The notes beneath the pieces are model-generated. The model searched no databases and was not told the origin of the DNA. It was given only the letters and a program-made list of their open reading frames with translations. The position numbers and the translations under genes were made by a program. A stretch of DNA of 64,000 nt from Ecdyonurus torrentis (lineage: Eukaryota; Arthropoda; Insecta; Ephemeroptera; Heptageniidae). The stretch covers positions 17,516,099-17,580,098 of the forward strand of contig OX439133.1 of the NCBI GenBank assembly GCA_949318235.1, written 5' to 3'. Positions 12,417 through 23,760 of the stretch are shown here, in pieces. The stretch's first letter is position 1. Each line of letters starts with the position of its first letter.

Positions 12417-13125
12417 GTACGTAATAATTATGCTAACTTATTTTCAGCATAATTCGTTCCATACAGCATAGTTTTTGCTATAATGCATAATAACTATGTT
12501 ACATAGTATACATATTATCTTATTGTACTGCATACATATTAATGATTGTCCATCTCGGACCCTATCATTAAGTCAATATGCAAAACTGTAGACTTATAGA
12601 GTGCAATGTAAATATATATGAATAAGTACACCTTGGTGTTTAATAAATAAAAAAATTAATAATTATTAATGATGTTATAATTTTACGAGCTGGTATGGCC
12701 GAGTGGTGAAGGCAGCTGACTCGTAACTATGTACTCCTCACCGAGTATAGGTTCGAGCCACTGCTGGGTGCGTACGTGGAGTGTGAGAGCACAAAACGTT
12801 GCACGATGTATGTTTACATGCATTCCATGACGACGCACAGTATTCGGGAGGTGTATGATTGATGTGATTGCACCGACCAGCCTGCCTAGATGTTTCCACG
12901 GTTTCTCTAGGCTGTCATGGCGAATGCCGGGCTGTGTACTTAGGCCGTGGCCGGCCCGTGTGTGCTTTTCCATTAATTGGAAAGTCCTTACCTGTCGATA
13001 AGACAATGTCTTGACTGGGACTAGGATTGGTGTATAGTACGAAAACACAAAATGGCAAGCAAGCAAGCAATTTAGTATGATTTATGCTATAATGACATAA
13101 ATGTAGCATAAATTACGTAATTTAT
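12417..13125. mobile_element. MITE with ATTATGCTAA ends, interrupted by a SINE
   Basis: Starts ACGTAATAATTATGCTAACT and ends GTAGCATAAATTACGTAA. A copy without the SINE lies at 24322-24503, just before exon b. Confidence 0.65.
12688..13070 (+). mobile_element. tRNA-derived SINE, family 2
   Basis: A box TGGCCGAGTGG (about 12696) and B box GGTTCGAGCCA (about 12751), then a body and an (AAGC)n tail. The body (GTTTCCACGGTTTCTCTAGG ... TTAGGCCGTGGCC, about 12891-12952) is shared with the SINE at 7134 although the tRNA heads differ. Confidence 0.82.
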
Positions 13126-13595
13126 TCTTTCTGTGAATAAACCCATTTTTTATTATTATTGACGATAATGGAACCAAAGACTGTATGATAGTAACAGTTT
13201 ATACCGTATAATATGATTAATTAATAAATAATTCAAATTTTCACATTGAGATACTTAATCAAATAAACTTTGATGATATACTAACAAGTCAATATATATA
13301 ATTACACAATTCTCATTCGTTTGTGTGTAAAACACCGCAAGATAAAAGAGAAAATTTAAATTTTGATGCGTTTTAAAGTGAAGTAGGTATATAGTACTTA
13401 AAAATTGAATGGTAAAGCAGTTTTCAAATTAAACATTGATTTTTCATGAAAATATATTTTATATACTTTAAAAATTTTCAATTAACAATCTCATCAAAAA
13501 ATACTTAATTTCTTTTCTGTTTTAAAATTTAATTTGATTACTAACTAGTTTTTTACTTTTAACTGCGCTGGGGGAAGTTTTTTGCTTGGGTTAAA

Positions 13596-13905
13596 CTATA
13601 GGGTGTATGCGGATGACGTCATATTTATTGCGCTTTGAGGCCATACTGGAGTAGTGCATAACATTGCTCAGCATAGGACAAACTTCATTTAAGCCAATTT
13701 TCTTTGGGAAATCGTTTAATTTTTTGTTATCGCTATTTTTCTCACATACTTGAGATACTAATTCAACATATTTACAACATCAATGCTCTCAAAAATATTG
13801 CATAGTGTTTTTAAACTGGCAAAATGATTTTTTTCCCTATGTCACCCATGTTATTGAGTTATCCAACATGGCGTCGACTTTAACATGAATGCATAGACCC
13901 TATAG
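13596..13905 (+). mobile_element. A-family MITE, complete
   Basis: Runs from CTATAGGGTGTATGC to GCATAGACCCTATAG (310 bp), with GGATGACGTCATATTTA near the left end. It is the most complete copy and a useful reference for the broken A copies further on. Confidence 0.82.
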
Positions 13906-14425
13906 ATTTTTTGTTGAAAAATATATTTCACTGCTGAAGTGAAATTATTAGTATAATTTTAATGTAATTTAATTTTTCTTTAAAAAAAAATGTTTTCCGT
14001 CTTTAAAATTTGCTTAAGTACGGGAAAAAGAAGAGTTTCAGATTATTTTACTTTACTAGACTGTTTTAAACTTGCGGTGAACTTGGAATCAAAATGCAAA
14101 TAGAAAAAAAGGAATAGTGATTTAATTTTTTTCTGTCAGAAAAAAAAAAAAATAATAAAAATACAGGGTAGCACACTTAAAATTTGGAATGACTAATAAA
14201 AAGTAGAAAATGTAAGTTTAATATTTGTGGTTATTACTTATTGTAAAACAACAACTTACATTTCAATCTATTTATTCCTGAATTTAAATTTAAGTTTGAG
14301 GTTTACTAATAAGTAAAGAACAACGGATTTTTAATTAAAATTTATGGTTGTGCCTTGAAATTTCATTCTCTAATTTATTCATATTTGAAATAGTTCTTCT
14401 CAAAAAGTACTGCTTCAAGTAACAA

Positions 14426-14737
14426 TTAAAGGCATAAACAAGAAGAAAACATAAGCATTTATATCACAAAACTCTTCATGGGACTTACATAAATAACTTT
14501 AGTTTTCCTCAAAACCCAACTGTAGCTCCGTTAGCAGTGATAAGAAATTTTCAATTTATGCAACCCACCCAAAAAAATGTATTTTGATTATTTTTTATTA
14601 TTATTATTATTATTTACTGATTTTTGCATGTTTCTGCTACATTAACATTCTTGTAAAAATTGTCATCCGTTTTGAAGATCCCAATCCGTGTTTATTCATC
14701 AAAAAGCACACGTTGTTTTATGTGGTCTATGGCTTTA
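14426..14737 (-). mobile_element. M-family MITE, copy 7
   Basis: TTAA at both ends, reverse orientation. An ATT-repeat tract sits where the central region begins and the CRE palindrome is deleted. Confidence 0.7.
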
Positions 14738-15003
14738 AGTATAAAATATTAAGCAAACTTATAGTAATTTTAAGAACTGTAATTTAAGAATAAGTAGTTA
14801 ATGTACTCTCTCTGCTCTCTGCATTATAGAATTTGTTGTGTAAGCATAAATGCTTTAGAGATAGTACGCGACGAAATCATTAGGTTAGAGTTTAAGTATC
14901 ATGTACCAATAAAAAAAAAAGAAAAACAAGAAGCGATTCTTTGCTATATAAAAAGACGCCATAAGGTTAAAAAAAGTTTTATTATTATTGTATACATTTA
15001 AAC

Positions 15004-15652
15004 TTTAAGGGTTGTATTCAGATGGCTTGTATCTCAAAATCTAAAAATACAACTTTAAACTTTATGTTGTCAATTGAAATTTAAAGCCATAGACCACATA
15101 ATATAACAACATGACATGTGCTTTTTAATGAATAAACACGAAATGGGATCTTCAAAACTGTTAAAAATTTTTACCAGAATGTTAATGTAGCCCCACGAGA
15201 GAGTGTGGAAATACAGAGCGTCAGAAACATGCAAAATTAGTATAAAAATGTTATGCAGGTTGCATAAATTGAAATTTCTGATCACTGCTACGGAGCTACA
15301 GTTGGTTTTTGAGACAAACTAAAGTTATTTATGTAAGTCCCATCAAATGTTTATGATATAAATGCTTATGTTTTTATCTGGTCTATTTCTTTAATAATAG
15401 ATACCTATGATAGAATCTGTAGCCATCAGATTATATAAAAAATAAATATAGAAATTGCCATGGCCTAAAACTACATCATAATTTAAAATCTAGCGTAGTA
15501 ATTCCCCCCCCCCCCCCCCTATTTTTTCCTCATTTTTTAAAGATACTATATTCTAATGTATCACTGTACAAAATTTCAGATTTTTCTTTCTTTACAACTT
15601 TTTAGTCAAATCCCGCAGTAGATGATTTCTCGCCTTTAGCCGATGAAAGGTT
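15004..15652 (-). mobile_element. B-family MITE split by an M insertion
   Basis: B starts AAGGGTTGTATTCAGATGGC at 15007, is cut at a TTAA (15081-15084), and resumes at 15391 with TTAATAATAGATACC, running on to the pattern CCGCAGTAGATGATTTC. Uninterrupted B copies (for example near 41060-41085) have GAAAGTTAATAGTAACAGC here, so the empty site held a single TTAA. Confidence 0.75.
15081..15394 (+). mobile_element. M-family MITE, copy 8, nested in B
   Basis: TTAA direct repeats at 15081-15084 and 15391-15394 bound an M copy inside the B element. This is the clearest evidence that M uses TTAA target sites. Confidence 0.8.
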
Positions 15653-15763
15653 TAGTATCAGTTTTGATATACTACAGATAACTGTTTTTTATTATCATTA
15701 ATAAATTCTGTTCTCTAGTTATATGGTTTCTAGATATTGGTAAAAATTATCACAAAATTATAG

Positions 15764-16155
15764 TTAAGGTAGAACGTGACCGACTTGGACCGAAAATCGT
15801 TAAAAGAAAAGCTATATTTTTACAGTAATTTTTTGTACAATATTTATTTCCAACAAAACTAACACTAAAATTTTGAAATAAAATCAAGTAAATTAAAAAA
15901 AAAAAAAAAAAAAAACGTTCCTTGAAAAGTTAAATAATATTTTTCAATTTTAAAACAGTGTTTAATTTGACTGAAATTTGCCGCTAAAATTTGATTTTCC
16001 ACATTTACATGTTATCTTTAAAGTAGAATAACTACAATATTTGATTTTTTTTTTTTTCACATGTTTGACATAACTTAACTTTTAAGTAACATTTCTTCTT
16101 TACTTTGTGTTAATATTAATATTCGTAACCGGCTATTTTACGAGATATATTATTG
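15764..16155 (-). mobile_element. K-type MITE (GTGACCGACT ends), copy 1
   Basis: Starts TTAAGGTAGAACGTGACCG. It matches the reverse complement of 53877-54278 along its length (CATGTTATCTTTAAAGTAG, CATGTTTGACATAACTTAAC). A fragment also lies at about 2235-2320. Confidence 0.65.
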
Positions 16156-16683
16156 TTAATTTTGAGACCAGAAATAACAAACATCCACTTAAATGTTAAC
16201 CAAGTTTTTCTCCCAATAATCTACTATTTAAAAGTATTTTTCAGTGTAATCTTTACTTTTACGATGAATAAGCTTTCTGCTTGTATAGTAAATAAAAATA
16301 CCAAGTGGTTGTTATTATATTATAACACAATTTGCTTTGTTTTTCTCGTTGCCTGTTTTGTGTTTTTAATTATAAGCTGGTAATGGTGTTTTAAAGTTTA
16401 TTATACAGTAGCTTTTATGACTCCTTGTTCCTAAATATATATTTTTATTATATTGTTATTGCAAAGGAAATGATATTTTATAATGATTTTCAATGTTTTT
16501 CTTTTGTTTTTTTTTTTATTGTCAACTAGTTAAAAATTTTCATTAACATTTTATAAAGCTAATTGTTTTACTGCTCATTGTATTTGATTTTTGTACTATA
16601 CTTTATTGATAAGATTTTCAATTGTTTATTAAATAAAATAATAGAATTAATTAAAGTTACAAATATTGCTACTTTTGTTCTGC

Positions 16684-16993
16684 ATAAAATTTAAAAAAAA
16701 ATGTTCTGTAAAGTATAGTGAGGCTCATTGGCTGCCCCTAAAAATAAGACACATTCATTGGTTGATCTTGTTTTTTGAGCCGATAAAAGTGAGTCGCATG
16801 TTGAGCATGGAACTTTTTTTGAGAAGTTTCTTTCATTCTTATCAAGTTCAAAGTTCTAAACGAAGAAAATAACAATAATCGACCATATGTATAAACGTAG
16901 TAAACAGGTAATGACGTCATGATCAGACATTTTAAACAAAGGAACATTTTCGACGCTGGCTCAATATTTGTGTGTAGTTTATATAGAACGAGC
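16684..16993. mobile_element. ~300-bp MITE sharing an end with the 2325 element
   Basis: Right end GTGTGTAGTTTATATAGAACGA equals the 2325-2936 terminus. The interior has CATTGGTTGATCTTG and AATGACGTCATGATCAGA. An inverted copy is at 28036-28325. Confidence 0.65.
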
Positions 16994-17473
16994 TATGATT
17001 TACCAATTATACCTAAAAATGTTTTTCAATTTTATTTTAATCATTTGGCTTCCAACTACAAAGACTGAAATTCATGTATTTTTACTTCTGCAGTAAGTTT
17101 TTTTCTTTCTTTTCTATAGACAAACTAAAAGTTTCTGTTGAATTTTTACGAGGATTTGAAAGCTCCATAAATGATTGATATTACTTAATACAAACTATTG
17201 TGGCAGTGGGTCATTTATATATAATATAATTTAAATATATTCAAGCAATAAATCAAATGCAAAATGAGAATGAAAAGTATTTCTATACCACAAAACATGA
17301 TAAAATCAACTTGTAATTTTAATAGAAATGGATGAGTCAAGGTAGATTTGTCAACCGTCCCGAGATAACTTTGACTAGGCGTGGACCACTAACACCTATG
17401 TCAGGACTTTCCGGAGACATATCTATGCAGATATATGTCAAGTCTAACCACCTAGCTCTTCTGCCGTTTTATC

Positions 17474-17510
17474 TTTGATACACTGGCATCAACGTGCAAA
17501 GCATACAGCC
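17474..17510. repeat. Left target-site duplication of the LINE
   Basis: The 25 bp at 17486-17510 (beginning GCATCAACGTGCAAAGC) are identical to 23771-23795. The match extends left to 37 bp with three mismatches. Confidence 0.9.
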
Positions 17511-18892
17511 GCTAGACGGCCGCTAGAGGGCTTTGACAACATAACGAGTTTCATTACTCATCATCATTTATTGTGAATTTCATACGTTTTCTGAATCATA
17601 CGGCTACTGCATTTATTACAACGAGTTGCATGAACATCAGATCTACATATTACTACAATTCTTTGGTGAGATTTATTTGTTCTTCATGTATAAATCATAT
17701 AAAATTAATGCAAGCTGGTAAACGCCATATTTTTTTTTTCTTTTTTCTTTTGGCTGCAATAACAACTGCATTACGTAACACACTTGTGACGTCATTTTTT
17801 GTGTGCGCCAGCGAGCGACTGCACGCTCGTTCGGCTGCTGTAGGCCACTTGCCGACACAGCGCTAGCACACAATCAAGCCTGCCTGAGTGCGCCTAGCAA
17901 CCACACAACTTTTTCACCTTTGCCGTCGAGGGGGTTGCCTATACTACAGGCGCTTTGAAAATTTATTTTTTTCTTGACTTCTAGTACTACTACGCACACC
18001 AACCCACACTATGGAGTGTGTGGGCACCGGTGGTTGGTCGTAACAACGTGGGATACTACCCCGAAGCAGAGAACAACCTTTCTAAGGGAGGTTGGTGTCA
18101 CTCACTATTAAGAGCTGCACACAACTTTCAGTCTCATCTAGTACCCTCCTTGTTACGCCCTTTAAGTCATTGTCCAGAAGATCTTAAGAAGAAGAATATC
18201 ACATATATTTGAACTATTTATTATGTGTTTTTTAGTACAGATATAGACCTGCTTTTGTCATCGTGTGGCTATTCTGTTTTTATAATGTATATTATTATTC
18301 GGTATAATTTGTTATTTTCACACACTTAAATATTTTTTGCATATATATATATACATATATTCAAGATACTTATTATTCAGCTAGGATCATCTGGTTACTC
18401 CTCTATTCAACTTAATCTTTTTTTTATGTTTTCGTTCTCTCTATATTCAATTGCAAAGCATTATCTTGAATGTTTATAAATGCTTATCGCTTATTTTATT
18501 ATTTTCTATGTCATTGGTAGTTAACATTTAATATTTTTGATACGCTTATTTATTTCTTTATAATTATTGCTTGAACAACTACAATCGTCTGTTAAAAAGA
18601 AAAGAAAAAAAACTATTTTGTTTTTCATATGTATTTATAACAAGTTTTAGTTGGTATCTCAATTTATTCAATTGCAAAGTATTATATATATATGTATTTT
18701 GTCTTTCTTATTACTGAATCTTTGTCAATATTAGCAATTCTTTTTTTTTTTTTTTTTTTTTTTTATATATACACTTATTAATTACTTTATTATTTGTGTA
18801 TTTTCATTAATAATTGTCGTTTGAAAAGAAAAAGGAAAAACCTATTTTTTATACGCTTATTTATTGTTTATTGTTTGTAGGAATATTTCACC
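17511..18892 (+). promoter_or_regulatory. LINE 5' UTR / presumed internal promoter
   Basis: The first 450 bp are GC- and CpG-richer than the surroundings (17800-17950) and contain GTGACGTCA near 17787. A pair of tandem units of about 220 bp follows (about 18425-18640 and 18645-18860), each with ATTCAATTGCAAAG and a GAAAAGAAAAxxAAAA block. An internal promoter is inferred from how LINEs work and was not seen directly. Confidence 0.55.
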
Positions 18893-19918
18893 ATGGGAAA
18901 TTCTACTGAGAGTTGGAGATGCGCAATTGGTCGCTTCAATTTAAAATCATGTAACACCTGCATTAATGGTCATTTGCTTGTTAATCACCTGTTCTCTATT
19001 ATAAATGCGAAATTATTGCTTTGTATTCTATCTATATTACTTATAATAGGGAATGTGGAGCGTAATCCTGGGCCTAATACTTCCGAATTACAACAACTGA
19101 AGGCTGATCTTTCTGCCTTAATTACGGCTGAAAATGCCAAAAATTTAGCAGGTATTGAGGATTTAAAGGGCTCCATTTCTGAAATTAGAGGTCAACTTCA
19201 GTCTCTAGAAAACAATATGACGTTGGCTCAGAACGATATTTCACGAACTGTATCTGATATTAAAATACTAAAAGATGAAAATATTATGCTTAATGATAAA
19301 GTCGAGTCTCTCGAACTAAAAATTCGTGCTAAAAATATTTTAATCTTTGGTGTTAATGATGTTGATAATGAAAATGTTAATACATCTATGTTAAATATCA
19401 TTAATGAGAAGTTGCAATTAGATATTTCAATGCAGGACTGTGACATGTGTTATCGAATTGGGAAAAAAAGTGGTAAAAGGCCTATCTTTGTATCATTAAC
19501 TAAACAAAAAACTAAACAACTTATTATACAAAATTCTTACAAATTAAAAAATACTGGTATAGCTATCTCTGAGGACTTGCCTCCTAAAGCAAGAAGTGTA
19601 AAAAAATTAATGCTCAAATGTGCCAGAGAAGCTCGAGCTCTCCAACACGAGGTAAAAATCAAACAAACTGCCTTAATTATAAACGGAAATGTTCTTAAAC
19701 ATGCAGACTTATGTAAAGCGGGCTGGATTGACAATCTACCCCCCTCACGTAAACGCCAGAGATCTAACGACGAGGATTATTCCTCGGCCGAAGATACTCA
19801 GGCATCGAGTGGTAGCCAAGCTCAGGGAAACGATTGTCCCCCTCCCAAAGGGGGAGGGGTTCCAAAATCTCAAGTTCCAAAGCGTCAGAGGTCAAGCTCA
19901 CGGAACAACAAAAAATAA
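18893..19918 (+). CDS. LINE ORF1 protein with N-terminal 2A-like motif
   Basis: An intact 341-residue frame starting in a good context (CACCATGGG). Residues 37-52 are hydrophobic (LLLCILSILLII) and run straight into GNVERNPGP (53-61; 19049-19075). This fits the 2A-type recoding motif NPG|P apart from Asn where Asp usually stands. A predicted coiled coil with heptad leucines follows (about 64-138), then an RRM-like segment KNILIFGVND ... CYRIGKKSGKRPIFVSL ... ISEDLPPKAR (about 145-250), and a basic, Ser/Pro-rich tail. Such ORF1 proteins bind the element's RNA as chaperones. If 2A works, the first 60 residues are released from the RNA-binding part. Overlaps the first possible ORF2 start. Confidence 0.88.
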   Translation: MGNSTESWRCAIGRFNLKSCNTCINGHLLVNHLFSIINAKLLLCILSILLIIGNVERNPGPNTSELQQLKADLSALITAENAKNLAGIEDLKGSISEIRGQLQSLENNMTLAQNDISRTVSDIKILKDENIMLNDKVESLELKIRAKNILIFGVNDVDNENVNTSMLNIINEKLQLDISMQDCDMCYRIGKKSGKRPIFVSLTKQKTKQLIIQNSYKLKNTGIAISEDLPPKARSVKKLMLKCAREARALQHEVKIKQTALIINGNVLKHADLCKAGWIDNLPPSRKRQRSNDEDYSSAEDTQASSGSQAQGNDCPPPKGGGVPKSQVPKRQRSSSRNNKK

Positions 19919-22823
19919 TCCATCCAGTGTCTGCTCCTAAATTATCCATAATCTCGAATTCTCTTTCTCTATCACATAATATTAAACAAAACAGCTTTCT
20001 AAAAATCTGTCATGCTAAAGCTCAATCTTTGACTTGCCCTGCTCACTTTCATGCCCTAAAACTATTATTGTTGAATAAATGCATTGATATTTTAGCAGTC
20101 TGTGAGACATGGCTACTTAAAAAGCACGATACTATAAATTTTAACGTTGATGGCTATAAGTTAGTAAGGCATGATAGAAAAAGTATCCACGGGGGTGGAG
20201 GAGTTGGTTTTTACATCAGACATGGATTATCACATAAAATCATTAGCAAATCACTAAATTTAAATATAAATAAATGTGAATTTCTTATGTTAGAAATTAA
20301 GAGCTATACAAAAAAAATTCTTATTGTTGTTAATTATAAAACGCCCTATGCTGAATATGTTCACGATTTAATCAAAGAACTATCTATATTCTGTCCTAAA
20401 TATGAAGACTGTTTTGTTTTGGGTGATTTTAATATAAATATGAATGAAAACTCTGTTGCAAAAACCTGTTTGTTAAATGACATGTATGATTCTGGTTTAA
20501 TTATGCTTCCCACTAAAAACACTCATATCACGGCAACCTCTGCTACTACATTAGATTTAATTTTTGTCTCCAAATATTTAAAAAATTACAACTATGGTCA
20601 ATTACCTTTCCCTGATTTTTCGCATCATGACTTAATATATGTTACTTTTTCTATGCTCGTTCCTAAAGAAAAGCCTATTAAAATCACTTATCGTGATTTT
20701 AATAATGTAAACTATGAGTCCCTTTGTGATGAATCTTCTAACTTTGCCTGGCATGAATTAAGTTCTTATCATTCAATCAATGAAAAATTAAATTTTTTAA
20801 TGTAAATTTAACGCGTATATTTGATTCATTTGCTCCAAACAAAACTATTACACTTCGTAAGCCGTCTGCACCTTGGATTAACTTAACTATAAAAAATCTT
20901 ATAAACACTAGAAATAAAGCGCGTAGTACGTATAAAATTACTCGTAAAGTTGAAGATTTTAACACTTATAAAAATCTTAGGAATAAGACTAAACAAGCTA
21001 TATATACTTCACTTAAATTTTTTTAAAAAAATCTTATTTCAGTAAAAAACACAGGCAAAGAGCTTTGGTCTAATTTAAAAAAATATGGTCTAGTACGTAA
21101 TAATGTTAAAACTACAGATATTAAGGTAGATTTGGATGACCTAGTCAGTTATTTTACGCTCTCGTCGGTAACCAATACTTTTATTTCAAATTCAATCAAC
21201 TATTATAAGAACAATGTACTTCATTCTCTACTATCCGATCCATTTTATTTTAAATACATTCCCCCTCTTGATATTAAACAATGCATTCGTGGTATTACTT
21301 CAGCAGCTGTTGGTCATGATGGAATATCAAAAAAAATGTTATATCCAATAATTAATATTTTATTACCATCGCTGTGTTACCTATTTAACTTTTCCCTACA
21401 AAATTCAATTTTTCCCGATTCTTGGAAAAAATCACTTATAACTCCTATCAATAAAATTTTTGAAGCCACTATTCCTTCTGATTTCAGACCGATAAGTATT
21501 CTTTGTTTTCTCTCTAAAACGCTTGAAAAATTAGTTTTCAATCAGATTTATGAGTATGTATCTAAATATAATATACTAGACACTTAGCAGTCTGGATTCA
21601 GGAAAAATCATAGTACTAATACTGCTCTTCTTAAAATAACCGAAGATGTCAGACTTGCGATGGGGAGGGGGGAGGTTACTGTTCTGGTACTGCTAGATTT
21701 CTCTAAAGCTTTTGATTCAATTAATCACCAGCTATTGCTTGCAAAATTATCATTCCTAAATTTTTCAACTAGTGTGATTAATTGGTTCAAGTCATATTTA
21801 ATTGGGAGGTGTCATGCGGTAAAAGGAGAAAACTCTAGTAAAATATCTACTTGGAGGGAGGTCCAATCAGGTGTAGTGCAGGGTAGTTCAATTTCACCCC
21901 TCCTCTTCGCGTTATATACCTTTGACATTGGGACTGTGATAAAATATTGTCTTTATCATCTATATGCGGATGATCTTCAATTATATTATCATTGTGAACC
22001 TGAGAATATTGCTGAATCAGTTGCATATATTAATAGGGATATAGCTAATATCAGTGAATGGTCGCGAAATCGTGGTCTAATTTTAAACCCTTCAAAAACC
22101 CAGTGCATTATTGTTGGAAGTCAAAATCAACGTTCTAAAATAATTAATCCTCCTAAAATAGAAATCAATAGTGTTACTATTGAATACAGTGATTTCGTTA
22201 AAAACCTTGGCATTTATATCGATGTAAATCTAGATTGGTCTAAACAAGTCTCTTCTGTATGTCAAAAAGTGCATTTTAAATTACAGCAACTGTATAACTT
22301 CCGGCCATACACCCCTGTTGAAACTCGTATTAGGTTAGTTAAGACTCTTATCCTTCCTATATTGGATCAAAGTGACTTTGTGTATTGTAATATTAGTGAA
22401 TACCAATTAAATAGGTTGCAACGTACTCAAAATAAAGCAATAAGATACATATTTAACATTAAAAAAAATGAGCATATTACGAAATATTATTGCAAAATTC
22501 TTATGTTAAAAATAAAAGAAAGGCGTAACTTACATAAACTGATTACAGTCCATAAAATCTTACATGGCTATATGCCTCCATATCTTGAAAATTTATTCTC
22601 ATTATTAACAAGCGGTCGAGAGCGCATTAACACTCGAGCTGATAATTTTTCTTTGCGTGCGCCCTTTGTAGGAAGAGATGCTCCTGATTACGCTTTTAAA
22701 GTTCAAGGCTATAGACTATGGAACGTTCTCCCAAAAAAAGTGCGTTCTAATCCGTCAATTAATGTTTTCAAATCCTATATTGAAAAAGACTATCTTAAAA
22801 GTTACCTTCAAGCCAAATATTAA
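19834..22823 (+). pseudogene. LINE ORF2: APE endonuclease and reverse transcriptase, disrupted
   Basis: The start is uncertain; the ATG at 19834 overlaps ORF1 in another frame. The endonuclease part shows ETWL (residues 91-94), LGDFN (196-200), TLDLIFVS (239-246) and SHHDLIYV (263-270). The expected Asn of the first motif (N-A-x-S-L) reads Lys at 20017-20019. A frameshift at a T run near 20797 moves reading to the third frame; stops follow at TAA 21024-21026 and TAG 21585-21587, just before QSGFRK. The reverse transcriptase has FSKAFDSIN, SGVVQGSSISPLLF and the catalytic YADD (21963-21974). The C-terminal domain ends with YRLWNVLPKKVR. With the breaks ignored, domain order and length are normal, so this is a recently decayed copy. 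Confidence 0.9.
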
Positions 22824-23507
22824 AGCGGAATATACTCCGCATATGTGATTTATATCTTTTTAGCCTATTAAAAATTTATTATTTTATACTGTTACTAAAT
22901 TAAATTGGCTAGATATTTAACATATGTGAATAAAAGAATCTAATAAATGAATTATAAATATCTAAATAAATTAATAATTGAAAAGAAAAAAAAAAAGAAG
23001 AAAAAGAAGAAAAAGGAGAAAAAAAAGGAAAAGAAAAAAAAAGGAACTGGTATAATTAAATTGGTATAAAAAAATAATATAAAAAAAGTTACAAGGGATT
23101 AAATTGAGGATCATGTATTATCATTTTAAAAACGCTGGCCGGGTGTCTGGATGGTTGGGGGGGTGGTTCTGTGAGCAGCGCGGATGTTGGGTATGCGCCT
23201 TTTTCGGCCGGCGCGGGTGGTGGGTGGGCTGTGTAATGCACGATGTCCACCACTCGTGGCGGCCGGGGAGGATGCTTATTTGGAGTCCGTGCTGTTCATA
23301 GGGAGTGCTCCTTTTCCATCTGGATATGCGGCCGGTAATGTGTATAACATCTAGTATTTTCCTTTTGTTTTCTTTTATTGTTTATTTTTATTATTATTAT
23401 TTTTTTCTTTTTTTTTTTTCTTTTCCTAGTTTTATTTTTTATTGTCAGATGTTTATTTTTATATCTGGCTTACAAATATTTATGTAAAATAATTATCTTC
23501 TAACTTA

Positions 23508-23547
<40 letters not shown>

Positions 23548-23725
23548 TATGTTTTAAAGAAATGTTTGTTATAAATTTTTTTTTGATTTATAGGTATTAA
23601 ATTGTATAAATTAAATCTTATTCTTACCTGTTTTTTTTTGCTTTTGTAATTATCTCATGTAATGTTGTGGTCAAGGTTTTGTAAAATAGGGCTGTTAAGC
23701 CCTCACAACGTCTTAATAAAGTTAC

Positions 23726-23758
<33 letters not shown>
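22824..23758 (+). other. LINE 3' UTR
   Basis: A-rich segment, then a GC-rich foldback-like block (about 23133-23336), T/A tracts including a long A run (23511-23544), the perfect hairpin AGGGCT-GTTA-AGCCCT (23688-23703), AATAAAG (about 23715) and an (ATT)n tail. A terminal hairpin plus short repeat is the probable recognition site for reverse transcription. Confidence 0.75.

Positions 23759-23760
<2 letters not shown>

Larger units (their letters stand above)
17511..23758 (+). mobile_element. Full-length APE-type non-LTR retrotransposon (CR1/L2-like group)
   Basis: This LINE of about 6.25 kb sits inside the receptor intron, sense to the gene. It has a 5' UTR of about 1.38 kb, ORF1 (18893-19918), ORF2 (APE endonuclease plus reverse transcriptase, to 22823) and a 3' UTR of about 0.9 kb. 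The 3' UTR ends with a 6-bp-stem hairpin, AATAAAG and an (ATT)n tail. Long target-site duplications bracket it, so the 5' end is real and not truncated. The C-terminal ORF2 pattern (RLWN-x-LP-x-x-x-R ... VFKSY) and the short 3' repeat tail fit the CR1/L2 group by family knowledge; exact clade needs a tree. ORF2 has a frameshift and two stops, so this copy is probably dead. Confidence 0.92.

Noticed and set aside
12683..13109. Minus-strand frames of 64 and 127 residues
   Set aside because: They coincide exactly with the tRNA-SINE.
17573..17866. 97-residue frame in the LINE 5' UTR
   Set aside because: Upstream of ORF1, no recognisable domain, composition follows the GC-rich promoter-like segment.
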